Shown one piece after another: positions 19,536-28,039 of a DNA stretch of 64,000 nt. Under the pieces are notes generated by a model. The model was not told the origin of the DNA, did not search any database, and worked only from the letters and a program-made list of their open reading frames with translations. The stretch is from Simiduia litorea (lineage in GTDB: Bacteria > Pseudomonadota > Gammaproteobacteria > Pseudomonadales > Cellvibrionaceae), in NCBI RefSeq assembly GCF_042853465.1, contig NZ_AP031497.1, positions 3,348,001 through 3,412,000 on the forward strand, written 5' to 3'. Every line of letters starts with the position of its first letter. Positions within the stretch are counted from its first letter, which is position 1. The position numbers were made by a program, and so were the translations under genes.

Positions 19536-20897
19536 ATGGACGCGTTCATGAGTGCACCTAGAGGTCAATTTACCACCCGCTTTGGTTTCATTATGGCGGC
19601 CGCCGGTTCAGCGGTGGGCCTAGGCAATATCTGGGGCTTCCCCACCCAAACAGCGAGCAACGGCGGCGCCGCCTTTGTTGTCGTGTATTTAGTCTTAGCG
19701 TTTTTGCTCGCCTATCCAGCCCTCATGGCCGAACTCGTGATCGGTCGCCACGCCCGCGCCAATATCGTGACCGCGCTCGGCAGCTTGTCGGACAAACCCA
19801 TTATTAACAACATCGGCCGCGCCACGGGTTTTTATGGCGTGATTGTGGCTAGCCTGATCCTAAGCTTTTATACCATCGTGGCTGGCTGGATGATTTGCTA
19901 CCTGTTCGCATCCGCCACCGATCTCGTCAGTGCCGACACAGCGACCCAATGGCTCACTACCGACTCTATCGATAGAAATTTATTTTCCAGCTTTATATTT
20001 GCTGGTCTCACCTTATTTATTATTTCCAGCGGCGTGCAGAACGGCATCGAGAAATGGTCTAGCCGCCTGATGCCCGTACTCATGGGCCTACTCTGCCTGC
20101 TCATCGCCTACGTCGTGGCACAACCGGGCGCAATGGAAGGCCTGAAAGTCTACTTGCTGCCCGACATGAGCCGGGTGTTTGAACCCTCGCTGATTATTAG
20201 CGCCATGGGCCAAGCCTTTTTCTCACTGTCCCTCGGCGTGGGCACCATGTTGGTGTATGGTTCCTACCTATCCAAAGACGACAGCCTGCCGCGTTTAGGC
20301 GCTATTGTGACGGTTGTGGATGTGGGTATCGCCTTCATTGCCGGGCTACTTATTCTGCCCGCCATGTACGTCGCACAGCACGCCGGCGTCACCATCCTCG
20401 ACGATGCTGGCAATCTCATTGGCGGCCCAGATATGATTTTCCAAGTGCTGCCGGCCCTGTTTAACACCATGGGCGGCGCCGGCGACTTTGTCGCACTGGC
20501 GTTTTTCGCACTCATGACTATCGCCGCACTGACCTCATCCATCAGCATGTTAGAAGTGCCCGTATCTCTGGCAGTAGAGCGCTTCAATGTTCGTCGGCCA
20601 GTGGCAGCCATCGCCATTGGCTCAAGTATTTTTGCCATCAGTGCGCTAATTATTTTCAATTTTGGCACGCTATTTGGCTTCGTGATCGACTTAACCACCA
20701 AATACTCTGAACCCCTTCTAGGCGTCGCTATTTGCCTTTACTGCGGTTGGATTTTTAAGCGCAACTTGCTGCTTAAAGAACTCAAAGAAGGCCACGATGA
20801 TATTGAAGACAGCTTGTTTTGGAAAATATGGCCGCTCTACGTGAAGGTCATTTGCCCGCTGTTAATACTTGCTACCTTTTGGCACTCACTGAGCTAG
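19536..20897 (+). CDS. NSS-family sodium-dependent transporter (second copy)
   Basis: Second LeuT-fold Na+ symporter, 453 residues, related to the gene at 17406. Helix 1 reads FIMAAAGSAVGLGNIWGFP, then TQTASNGGAAFVVVY, again with Gly at the position of the LeuT gate arginine. About 11-12 membrane segments. The start could be the ATG at 19536 or the one at 19548 (MSAPRGQF). It ends at a strong bidirectional terminator. The substrate is unknown. Confidence 0.92.
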   Translation: MDAFMSAPRGQFTTRFGFIMAAAGSAVGLGNIWGFPTQTASNGGAAFVVVYLVLAFLLAYPALMAELVIGRHARANIVTALGSLSDKPIINNIGRATGFYGVIVASLILSFYTIVAGWMICYLFASATDLVSADTATQWLTTDSIDRNLFSSFIFAGLTLFIISSGVQNGIEKWSSRLMPVLMGLLCLLIAYVVAQPGAMEGLKVYLLPDMSRVFEPSLIISAMGQAFFSLSLGVGTMLVYGSYLSKDDSLPRLGAIVTVVDVGIAFIAGLLILPAMYVAQHAGVTILDDAGNLIGGPDMIFQVLPALFNTMGGAGDFVALAFFALMTIAALTSSISMLEVPVSLAVERFNVRRPVAAIAIGSSIFAISALIIFNFGTLFGFVIDLTTKYSEPLLGVAICLYCGWIFKRNLLLKELKEGHDDIEDSLFWKIWPLYVKVICPLLILATFWHSLS

Positions 20898-20915
20898 TTG
20901 CAAACAAAAGTTTGA

Positions 20916-20952
20916 GCCATAAAAAAACCCGCTGATGCGGGTTTTTTTATGG
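20916..20952. terminator. Bidirectional rho-independent terminator
   Basis: AAAAAAACCCGC and GCGGGTTTTTTT pair around a TGAT loop, extended by GCCAT / ATGGC. It serves the NSS transporter (+) and the convergent exbD-like gene (-). Confidence 0.92.
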
Positions 20953-20964
20953 CCATGACTAAGC

Positions 20965-21375
20965 CTAAATAGAATCACTCACCGGCATTAACGCCACCGA
21001 GTAGACCCGAGCTTCGCGCGCAGCGTCTGCTACAGCCACGTACATTTTAGCGGTCGACTTTACGTGCGCCTGAATAACTACGGGCGCCTCAGGACTCTCT
21101 GCATGCATGCGTTCAATATTGGCGCGCACTGCGCGAATATCCACCCGCCGCTGCTCCATCCATATTTCATTGTTTGCGCGTACCTCAACCAGTATCGATG
21201 GCGTTTCAGTGCGCTCCGTTACCGGTGGCTGGTCTGGGATAGCAGTGTCAATCACGGATTCCTTCACAAAAGAAGCCGTGACGATAAAAAAGATCAACAT
21301 AATAAACACCACATCCAACATAGGTGTTAAATCAATATCGCCTGAATCTTCGGCTAGCGCAGGTTGCTTTCTCAT
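20965..21375 (-). CDS. ExbD/TolR-family biopolymer transport protein
   Basis: Inner-membrane subunit of a proton-driven motor of the ExbB-ExbD or TolQ-TolR type. From ATG 21375 (AAAGGAG upstream) the product is 136 residues: a short cytoplasmic tail, one membrane helix DLTPMLDVVFIMLIFFIVTA with the proton-carrying Asp21, and a periplasmic domain ending VYSVALMPVSD. No exbB or tonB partner is adjacent, so this is an orphan whose partners must be elsewhere. The open frame continues to 21453 without support. Confidence 0.9.
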   Translation of the reverse strand: MRKQPALAEDSGDIDLTPMLDVVFIMLIFFIVTASFVKESVIDTAIPDQPPVTERTETPSILVEVRANNEIWMEQRRVDIRAVRANIERMHAESPEAPVVIQAHVKSTAKMYVAVADAAREARVYSVALMPVSDSI

Positions 21376-21486
21376 AGAACACTCCTTTGAATAGACACTC
21401 AAAGCATAGTTCAGAGCAAACAAAGTAGAGTAAAAAAGCGAAATATTTAACAAACAGATGTTTGCTTGGTAATACCTATCAGCCGC

Positions 21487-21819
21487 TCACTTCTTAGTCA
21501 TCAAATCTTTCAGATTAGCGAACGGGTTGTGGGTGGCCGGCGCTAACTCCTTAGGTTTTGTCGAGCCGTAGAGGATATGTTCGTGAAATTTAGCGTGCTC
21601 CATATCGTGGCAATAAATGCACAATAACTCCCAATTGCTGCCGTCGGATGGGTTGTTGTCGTGATTATGGTCGCGATGATGCACAGTTAACTCGCGCAAG
21701 TTGGAATAGACAAATTCGCGTGTACAGCGCCCACATACCCAAGGGTACATTTTCAAGGCGCGGTCGCGATAACCTTTTTCCTGTTGCAGATAACTTGATG
21801 GAGGTTTTTGAGAAGACAT
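21487..21819 (-). CDS. yajD: YajD-type HNH nuclease family protein
   Basis: Small HNH-fold protein closely resembling E. coli YajD. The 110-residue product has YPWVCGRCTREFVYSNLREL, the HNH core LTVHHRDHNHDNNPSDGSNW and ELLCIYCHDMEH, with two CxxC zinc pairs. It ends NPFANLKDLMTKK like YajD. ATG 21819 was chosen because AGGCG lies at good distance; an upstream in-frame start at 21837 exists. The cellular role is not known. Confidence 0.9.
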   Translation of the reverse strand: MSSQKPPSSYLQQEKGYRDRALKMYPWVCGRCTREFVYSNLRELTVHHRDHNHDNNPSDGSNWELLCIYCHDMEHAKFHEHILYGSTKPKELAPATHNPFANLKDLMTKK

Positions 21820-21914
21820 AAAATAACGCCTATTCACTATCGCCTAGCGAGGACTTACCGATCAACAATGCGCGCCGCTGAGCATCGCACTCAGTGGCCG
21901 TTAAAATGCTTAAA

Positions 21915-22151
21915 CTATTTTACAATTAACTTCCGACACGCGGCGTGTAAGTGCTCTGCAGCCTCGCGCCCAAGTGCAGTGAGGTAACCCCCGTCTACGT
22001 GATCCACTAGCCCTTTATCAAACAAGCGCTTTGCGGCGGCGACAGATTCAGGGCTTGCTTTACTGTGCACCTTTAAACCTGCCTGAGCACTGCTCATATC
22101 AAACTGCAGTAACAAACTAATTTCATCGCGCAATTCGTTAGTCAAAATCAT
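21915..22151 (-). CDS. TIGR02647-family small conserved protein
   Basis: 78-residue protein of a family found in pseudomonads and relatives. It begins MILTNELRDEISLLLQFDMS and ends with ALGREAAEHLHAACRKLI; the middle reads AAKRLFDKGLVDHVDGGYLT. The pattern suggests a winged-helix fold, but no function is known. The family call is from memory of its conserved ending GGYLTxLGREAAEH. Confidence 0.8.
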   Translation of the reverse strand: MILTNELRDEISLLLQFDMSSAQAGLKVHSKASPESVAAAKRLFDKGLVDHVDGGYLTALGREAAEHLHAACRKLIVK

Positions 22152-22275
22152 AAACGCCTCACTGTACGTTTTTCAACCAAGAGGCGCCGATAGTATCCGC
22201 CCCACATGACTCTGACATTAGCAGCCTTACTCCCGCCTTGCCAAGTGATTATTGCGCTTAAAACCAAAGCCTAGG

Positions 22276-23529
22276 CTAGCGCTTTTTATCTTTGACCTTG
22301 GTAATTTTAGTGCGAATGATTTTTGTTTGACTGGTTTTATTGGCCCGTTGTTTTGCTGGTGCTTTAGCGACCTTATCCATTAATTGGTCGCGCCCAGTAA
22401 CTTCGAAACCGGGCATGCTAATGCGCTTCACTTTGGCGCCAATCAATCGTTCAATATTATTCAGTGCACGCTCTTCTTCGCGACTGACAAAAGAAATCGC
22501 CTGGCCTTTTTTGCCGGCGCGACCGGTGCGGCCAATACGGTGCACATAGTCTTCAGCTAGATAGGGAAGATTGACGTTAACCACATGCTCTAGTCCGTCA
22601 ATATCCAAACCGCGCGCGGCAACTTCAGTGGCAATCAACACTTGTATTTTACCGTCTTTAAAATCAGCCAAGGCCCGCCGACGCGCACCATGACTAATAT
22701 CACTGTGACACAGAGCGGCGGCAATTTTTTCCGCTTTAAGCGCCAACATTAATTGGTCGGCCTGCGCCTTGGTACTGGTGAATACCAATACCTGATACCA
22801 ATTTTTTTCTTCTATTAAGGTAATCAGCAATTCAGCTTTACGTCTTTCTTCAACCGGATAAGCTACATGCTCGACGGTATCGGCTGTGGCATTCTGTTTA
22901 GCTACGCTGACAATTTGCGGGCTCTTCAACAGTTTGTTGGCCAGGTTGCGCACAGCCTGAGAGCTGGTGGCAGAGAACAATAAGGTCTGGCGCTGCTTGT
23001 TGGTATTTTGCAGTAGCGTCGTGACATCGGTGATAAAGCCCATGTCTAACATGCGATCGGCTTCATCCATCACGAGAAATTCCACCTGCGCCAAACTCAC
23101 GGTACAAGCAACGAGATGCTCCAGTAAGCGACCCGGGGTGGCGATTAAAACATCCACACCGGCAGACAACTTCTTCTCTTGGGCGCTGAGCTTGCCGCCG
23201 CCATAAATAGCGAGCACTTTAAACGGCAAGAATTGTGCGTAGGCTTTAACCGTTTCACCCAACTGCTCGGCCAATTCTCGCGTGGGCGTCAAAATCAGCG
23301 CCCGTGGACTATTAGCTTGGGTGGCTTTGGGCTTGTCGTGCATTTGTTGCAGAATAGGCAAGGTAAACGCGGCGGTTTTACCGGTGCCGGTTTGTGCATT
23401 GGCGAGAAGGTCTTTACCCCGCCGCGCAGGAATAATGGCCTGCTGCTGAATGGGTGTCATTTGCCGATAGCCACAAGCATCTACTGCCTTTTGGAGATCA
23501 GGGGCTAAATCTAGGGAAGAAAACAACAT
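22276..23529 (-). CDS. rhlE: DEAD-box ATP-dependent RNA helicase, RhlE type
   Basis: RNA helicase of 417 residues. Seen in order: Q motif (YRQMTPIQQQAI), Walker A ANAQTGTGKTAAF (about residues 43-55), PTRELAEQ, TPGRLLEH, DEAD box VMDEADRMLDMGF, SAT motif LLFSATSSQAV, then the second domain with VLIATEVAARGLDI and HRIGRTGRAGKKG. The C-terminal tail is basic and lysine-rich (KTSQTKIIRTKITKVKDKKR). Likely roles are ribosome assembly or RNA decay at low temperature. Confidence 0.95.
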   Translation of the reverse strand: MLFSSLDLAPDLQKAVDACGYRQMTPIQQQAIIPARRGKDLLANAQTGTGKTAAFTLPILQQMHDKPKATQANSPRALILTPTRELAEQLGETVKAYAQFLPFKVLAIYGGGKLSAQEKKLSAGVDVLIATPGRLLEHLVACTVSLAQVEFLVMDEADRMLDMGFITDVTTLLQNTNKQRQTLLFSATSSQAVRNLANKLLKSPQIVSVAKQNATADTVEHVAYPVEERRKAELLITLIEEKNWYQVLVFTSTKAQADQLMLALKAEKIAAALCHSDISHGARRRALADFKDGKIQVLIATEVAARGLDIDGLEHVVNVNLPYLAEDYVHRIGRTGRAGKKGQAISFVSREEERALNNIERLIGAKVKRISMPGFEVTGRDQLMDKVAKAPAKQRANKTSQTKIIRTKITKVKDKKR

Positions 23530-23746
23530 AGGGCGTCCTCGGCAAAACCAATAGCTTCATAATCGGACGGGGATTATAGGGGGTTTTGCCCTGAGCCGTT
23601 AGGTAAAAGGCTTGGACAGCTGCAACCACGGTATATAGAAATGCTGGCTGAGCTACTCGTTGAAGCGCTCATTGGGGCGTGAAGTTGGGATTTTGCTGAA
23701 CCGTAGTCAACACCAGATCAGCCCACTTTGCCACATGCGACCCAAG

Positions 23747-24814
23747 CTAAAGCCCTGCCTCGCCATCGAGCGCGGCAATACGCACTAACTCTGGGCCCTG
23801 AAAATGCGCCTGCCGCAAGGCCTGCAGTAAATTGGTATCCACTGTACCGCCGTTGCTGCTAGCCACCAGTGACTGCAGCTCGATTTGATAGTCATTAACG
23901 CGCGCCTGCCAGTGCTGATTTTCTTGATCGACCAATGCCAAGCGCTGTGCCGCATCTGTTCCATAGGCTTTTTCACGGGTAGTGTAGAGCGTTTCGGCGT
24001 CCGCACCTTGCGCTCTAAGCGCCTGCTCTTCGGCTCTGACGCGCGTCACTAAGGTTGACTGTTGCTCAGTCTCACGTATCCACGCTGGCGCCTGCTCTTC
24101 AATATGGGCCAAGGCCGCTTGTCGCTCCTGTGGCGTGAGCTGTGCATCGGCGATGACCTGCGTTCGCTGCATTTGATAGTCATCGTATTGGTCGTCTTGT
24201 GAAAACAGTGCGCGACTGTCCGCTTCGGAAAAAAAGCGCAAACGCTCGGATCTAATCTGCTGCTGCATGTGCGCGACCCGATCCAGCGCATAAGCCTGTC
24301 CGGCGCTATTGCCAATCAGGTCATTTTTTACTTCACCTAAGTAATTTCGGTACTGTAAATAGGCTTCCATTAACGCCACGGCTTGATCCAAATTAACGCC
24401 GGAAAGCTGTGTCTGCAGCGCGGTGTGAATACGCGCCACGATATTTTCCAATGGCTCTTCACCGAGCGCCGATAGGTAGTGTTCGAATAAAAATCGTATC
24501 TGGCTATCAACCACCAGCTCGCCTTGGTCATTTACAGTTAACGGCTCAGGTGCAGGCTGCCCCGCCAATGATGCCGGCAGGGTTTTAATAAATGTCGCAA
24601 AGGCCAGTTCCGGCTCAGTAGCCGTTTGCACCAGGGCTGTGATGTCTTCAGCGGGCAAGGTTTTCTCACCTGAGGCCAAATCGCCAGCAACTCCATTAAT
24701 ATCTACGTGAGCTCCAACGTCAGCAATGGACGACCTGTTTTCGACATTGTTAAAAAACTGAGCAGCACCAAGACTGACGAGAAAAAAGGCGGCAACGAGC
24801 AGGGGTTTCTTCAT
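23747..24814 (-). CDS. lifO: Lipase chaperone (lipase-specific foldase)
   Basis: Membrane-anchored periplasmic foldase that activates the secreted lipase encoded upstream. The 355-residue product has one N-terminal membrane segment (PLLVAAFFLVSLGAAQFF), a variable spacer, and the folding domain: family segments FLFEHYLSALGEEPLENIVA, then RLRFFSEADSRALFSQ and AYGTDAAQRLALVDQ. The length is typical. It lies 78 bases downstream of the lipase gene, the standard lip-lif operon. Confidence 0.93.
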   Translation of the reverse strand: MKKPLLVAAFFLVSLGAAQFFNNVENRSSIADVGAHVDINGVAGDLASGEKTLPAEDITALVQTATEPELAFATFIKTLPASLAGQPAPEPLTVNDQGELVVDSQIRFLFEHYLSALGEEPLENIVARIHTALQTQLSGVNLDQAVALMEAYLQYRNYLGEVKNDLIGNSAGQAYALDRVAHMQQQIRSERLRFFSEADSRALFSQDDQYDDYQMQRTQVIADAQLTPQERQAALAHIEEQAPAWIRETEQQSTLVTRVRAEEQALRAQGADAETLYTTREKAYGTDAAQRLALVDQENQHWQARVNDYQIELQSLVASSNGGTVDTNLLQALRQAHFQGPELVRIAALDGEAGL

Positions 24815-24892
24815 GATCTTTATTTTGTTTGTTTTAGGTAGCGGCTATTAAAGCTATGGGACTGCAGCGCAGCCCCTGTACGCGATGAAGCG

Positions 24893-25879
24893 CTAGAGGC
24901 CGGCAGCCTTCAAGCGTCGCGCGTGCTCTACGTAGATTTGCACAGGGTTAGAAGACCAAAGCCCACGCAAACCAAACATGCCATTAATTTCATCGGCGTG
25001 ATTTAAGGTGTAATCATCGCGAATAACTTTACCCATGTGAGAAGAACAGCGCCCCACTAGGCCATCGTTAGTTTCACCAATCGCGAGCCATGTCACACTC
25101 AGTAAGCCATCGGCTAAATCGAGAACATTTGAATCGAAAAGCGGTGTGTAGATGCCACTCCAGGAGTAATAGCGCACGCCATTAACCTGATGTGCACCAT
25201 CATTCACCGAATAATTTTTAACATAGTTAGGCCACCACCAAGAACCCGCATTGTAGGTGGGCGTGGTTTTACAACTGCCGGTGCGTAAACCCTGCGGGTG
25301 AATCGTATTAAACGCCTTGGCGCCCTGAGTGTTTAAAGATTCTAAAGAACCCATAGCGTTTTGTTGCTGCGACGTATCGCCAGACAGTGCCGCCAACAAA
25401 ACACCCACGGCATTACCAATAGCAAGCGTGGGTCCTTCCAAGGGCGAATCTTTGATTAAATCAGCCACCGGCGAACCAAAGTGTGGCGAGCCAACAGAGG
25501 TCACAGAGGCGACCAAATCCGGCCTTACTGACGCCACATAGCGAGCCGTGGGTCCGCCTTGGGAATGCCCGATTAAATTCACTTTAGCGGCGCCCGTCAC
25601 AGCTAACAACTGCTGCACATAGGCCAACAACTCCTCACCTCTGGCGGCATTGCTTTCGTAACCTGTTACCTGCGGCGTGTACACCGCGCTAGCGCCAACG
25701 CCGCGCAAGGCGCCTTTAACGCCATAAAAATAATCAGCCAGAATACTGTCAAAGCCTGACAAGCCATGCACCAGCACAATCGGGTATTTGGTTTGACCGG
25801 AACTATCGGCACTGAAGGCCTGAGGAATCGAAAAGCTACAACTGAGAATAACCAACATCAATACATGTTTGATTTTCAT
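24893..25879 (-). CDS. lipA: Secreted triacylglycerol lipase (family I)
   Basis: Extracellular alpha/beta-hydrolase lipase of 328 residues. The signal peptide ends near residue 24 (IPQAFSA). YPIVLVHGLSGFD carries the oxyanion hole, and the nucleophile is Ser106 in NLIGHSQGGP. The other triad members are expected in ETNDGLVG (Asp) and TLNHADEIN (His), as in Pseudomonas lipases; CSSHMG and SCKTTP suggest a disulfide. Export by a type II system after folding by the downstream lipase chaperone is inferred from the family. AAGGACG precedes the ATG. Confidence 0.95.
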   Translation of the reverse strand: MKIKHVLMLVILSCSFSIPQAFSADSSGQTKYPIVLVHGLSGFDSILADYFYGVKGALRGVGASAVYTPQVTGYESNAARGEELLAYVQQLLAVTGAAKVNLIGHSQGGPTARYVASVRPDLVASVTSVGSPHFGSPVADLIKDSPLEGPTLAIGNAVGVLLAALSGDTSQQQNAMGSLESLNTQGAKAFNTIHPQGLRTGSCKTTPTYNAGSWWWPNYVKNYSVNDGAHQVNGVRYYSWSGIYTPLFDSNVLDLADGLLSVTWLAIGETNDGLVGRCSSHMGKVIRDDYTLNHADEINGMFGLRGLWSSNPVQIYVEHARRLKAAGL

Positions 25880-26274
25880 TGCACGTCCTTACTTGAGGTT
25901 TATTTTTATATTTATTTTTTTGAGCGCGTTATTCGCTCCATGGCGGAGCCAAAACGCCTCAACATCCTCAGAACAATTCAGCCGCACGATCTCGAAACGT
26001 CGCACCACCAAGTTGTTTCGTGGCTACCTCTATTACCGCCCACGCGAGCTGTTTGAATGTAAAAAAACAATAGTGAGGTTGGCTCGGAAAGACAATTTGC
26101 AGGTACGAATTTTTGTGACGGATCGGTCATCGTTACGGAAAGTAAACAGTGACTATAGAGTCCGATAATTTCGCGGTAACCGTCGAGGTATAGGTAACAT
26201 AAGATGAAACGATCGTACTAACAAGGCATTTCAGATTTTCACTACAGCGCGACTCTCGAGGCAAAGTTAAAACC
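25880..26274. other. Upstream region of the lipase gene
   Basis: About 395 bases without a supportable gene. It should contain the lipase promoter; a T-rich stretch near 25900-25920 is visible but no clear -35/-10 pair was found. Confidence 0.4.
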
Positions 26275-26300
26275 AAAAAAATGGCGGCTAAAGCGCCGCC
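26275..26300 (-). terminator. Rho-independent terminator of the small lipase gene
   Basis: On the minus strand GGCGGC-GCTTTA-GCCGCC is followed by A and seven Ts. It lies 35 bases after the stop of the gene ending at 26335. Confidence 0.85.
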
Positions 26301-26334
26301 AAAAGTCACTGGGATCACTGAGGCTCACACAAGG

Positions 26335-27036
26335 TTATAGGAGATTGACCTGTTCGATTGCGGTATAGCTCTGCAGACCGAAATGACCGTAATTAAAACT
26401 AAAGCTCTGCGTCTCGCCGGCAATTTGACTCGAATGGACACCATAAATTAAGCAACTACCTGTACCACAAACAATTTGATCCACCCAACTTTTCATGGAA
26501 TAAACACGAGCACCCAAGGTTTTTCCATAGAGCCAGTCTAAAAACGGGCTAGACACCGAAAGGCCCTGTGCACCACAGGTGGTGCTGTAGACATAGAAGG
26601 GATAAACACCGCAGGACATCAAGCCTCGGTAGGCACCGGCGATGGCCACAAAAGCGTCGACTTCAGACGCCATACTGAGTTTAATAATCTGCTGCGCGGC
26701 CAGGGTCACTCCCATTGAATGACCAATAACATCAACTTTACCCGTGCAAGATTGCGCGAGCGCGGAACTCAATGCATTTTTTACCGGGGTTTCCTCAGAA
26801 CCGCTGTGATTGTTACAAGCCGCGCAGGTTTTTGAGCCCCAATCGGGCCGAAATATTTGATTGGCAGCCCAACCTCGCGCACGCAGTTCGTCATAAGTAG
26901 CAGACCAATCTGAGGGCGAGCCGGCGTTACCATGCACCAGCACTACATTATCTTTGCACGCCGCCTGTGCGAACGCCGAGAAACTGAACAGAAGAATAGT
27001 AACCAAAGTAGACAGCGGGAGTGAACGTTGTTTCAT
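26335..27036 (-). CDS. Secreted lipase-like alpha/beta hydrolase (lipase class 2 type)
   Basis: A 233-residue exported hydrolase. The signal peptide (TLVTILLFSFSAFAQAA) is followed by NVVLVHGNAGSPSDWSATYD, the nucleophile elbow VDVIGHSMGVTLA, and three cysteine-rich segments (TCAACNN, STTCGAQG, IVCGTGSCLI) that suggest disulfides. The form resembles bacterial class 2 lipases such as Bacillus LipA/EstA. ATG 27036 has AGGG upstream; a TTG six codons earlier is in frame. It has no foldase of its own and stands alone before a terminator. The substrate is inferred only from fold. Confidence 0.85.
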   Translation of the reverse strand: MKQRSLPLSTLVTILLFSFSAFAQAACKDNVVLVHGNAGSPSDWSATYDELRARGWAANQIFRPDWGSKTCAACNNHSGSEETPVKNALSSALAQSCTGKVDVIGHSMGVTLAAQQIIKLSMASEVDAFVAIAGAYRGLMSCGVYPFYVYSTTCGAQGLSVSSPFLDWLYGKTLGARVYSMKSWVDQIVCGTGSCLIYGVHSSQIAGETQSFSFNYGHFGLQSYTAIEQVNLL

Positions 27037-27271
27037 CTTACATACCCTATTCAAGGCACGATGTTTTACGCCAGCAAAATCTATCGTGCACCGTGAAAAG
27101 AATCACAGATTCATCTACATCGTTACCAAAAATTAGGCTGTGACATTTTTGTTATACCAAGGTCCTGAACGCTACTCCCTAAAACAGAGCTAGGCCACTA
27201 GACCAAAGTAGCATGGCGGGTAGAGTTTGAGGCTTGTAGGGCTGGACTGGCAGCTTGCCAAACAAAAAAGC

Positions 27272-27952
27272 TCAGAATTTTTTTCCAACCGTTATAAAGT
27301 ACTGCGGATCATTGAACTGCATCTCGCCGGCAGCGCCGAAATCCAACTTAGCATTGACCTGGCGCAAGCTAGCGCCGAGGGTAATACCACTGTCGAAAAG
27401 AATATCAACACCTAACTTGCCGTAAAAACCCAGCGCGCCTTTGGTGTGTCTGCCCGCGGAGGAAACCACGACAGTTCCAGATTGCGGTATAGACACCGGC
27501 TCGCTGTCGTCTACATCTAAGGAGCCGATGAGTAATGCCGGCCCAACACTGACATAAAATCGTAAATGATCGCCCAAGTGAATGCCGGTGTAAGCGCCCA
27601 TATAGAGATCGACCAACCAAAATTCATTATCAATCTTCGCGCCAACGGCACCGCCGTTATCGCCCGCAGCCGCGACATAACGGGCATCGTTTTTAAACGA
27701 CACTAAACCGCCCGTCTCGTAGCCGTACTCAAGCGCTGTGTTACCAAAATTCATCTGCACAGCACCGCCACCGTACAATAAGTCACCTAGATCTGCTGCC
27801 AAGGGTTGGCCGCTGGAGTCAGCGTCTATCTGCCAAACATCATCGGCCTGCAACCAGCCAACCATGCCTTGTAAGTAACGTTCGCTCGGCTCAGCGTGAC
27901 ATAAAGCGGCACACAATAATGCCGCCGACAAAACAACAAACGCCTTTACCAT
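27272..27952 (-). CDS. Predicted outer-membrane beta-barrel protein
   Basis: A 226-residue protein with a signal peptide (VVLSAALLCAALCHA) and alternating aromatic/glycine strands such as YGYETGGLVSF, FWLVDLYMGAYTGIHLGD and LRFYVSVGPALLIGSL. It ends with a terminal aromatic strand DPQYFITVGKKF, the usual insertion signal for outer-membrane barrels (OmpW/OprF-like size). No specific family is recognised. It precedes no obvious partner; the gene at 28040 lies upstream on the same strand. Confidence 0.8.
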   Translation of the reverse strand: MVKAFVVLSAALLCAALCHAEPSERYLQGMVGWLQADDVWQIDADSSGQPLAADLGDLLYGGGAVQMNFGNTALEYGYETGGLVSFKNDARYVAAAGDNGGAVGAKIDNEFWLVDLYMGAYTGIHLGDHLRFYVSVGPALLIGSLDVDDSEPVSIPQSGTVVVSSAGRHTKGALGFYGKLGVDILFDSGITLGASLRQVNAKLDFGAAGEMQFNDPQYFITVGKKF

Positions 27953-28039
27953 GATAGGGTTAAACTCCCTGTAAAATTAACCGTCAGAAATAAAAAAGAA
28001 TATAAAGGGACCCATGTGAATAAGCGCCAAGCGATATGC

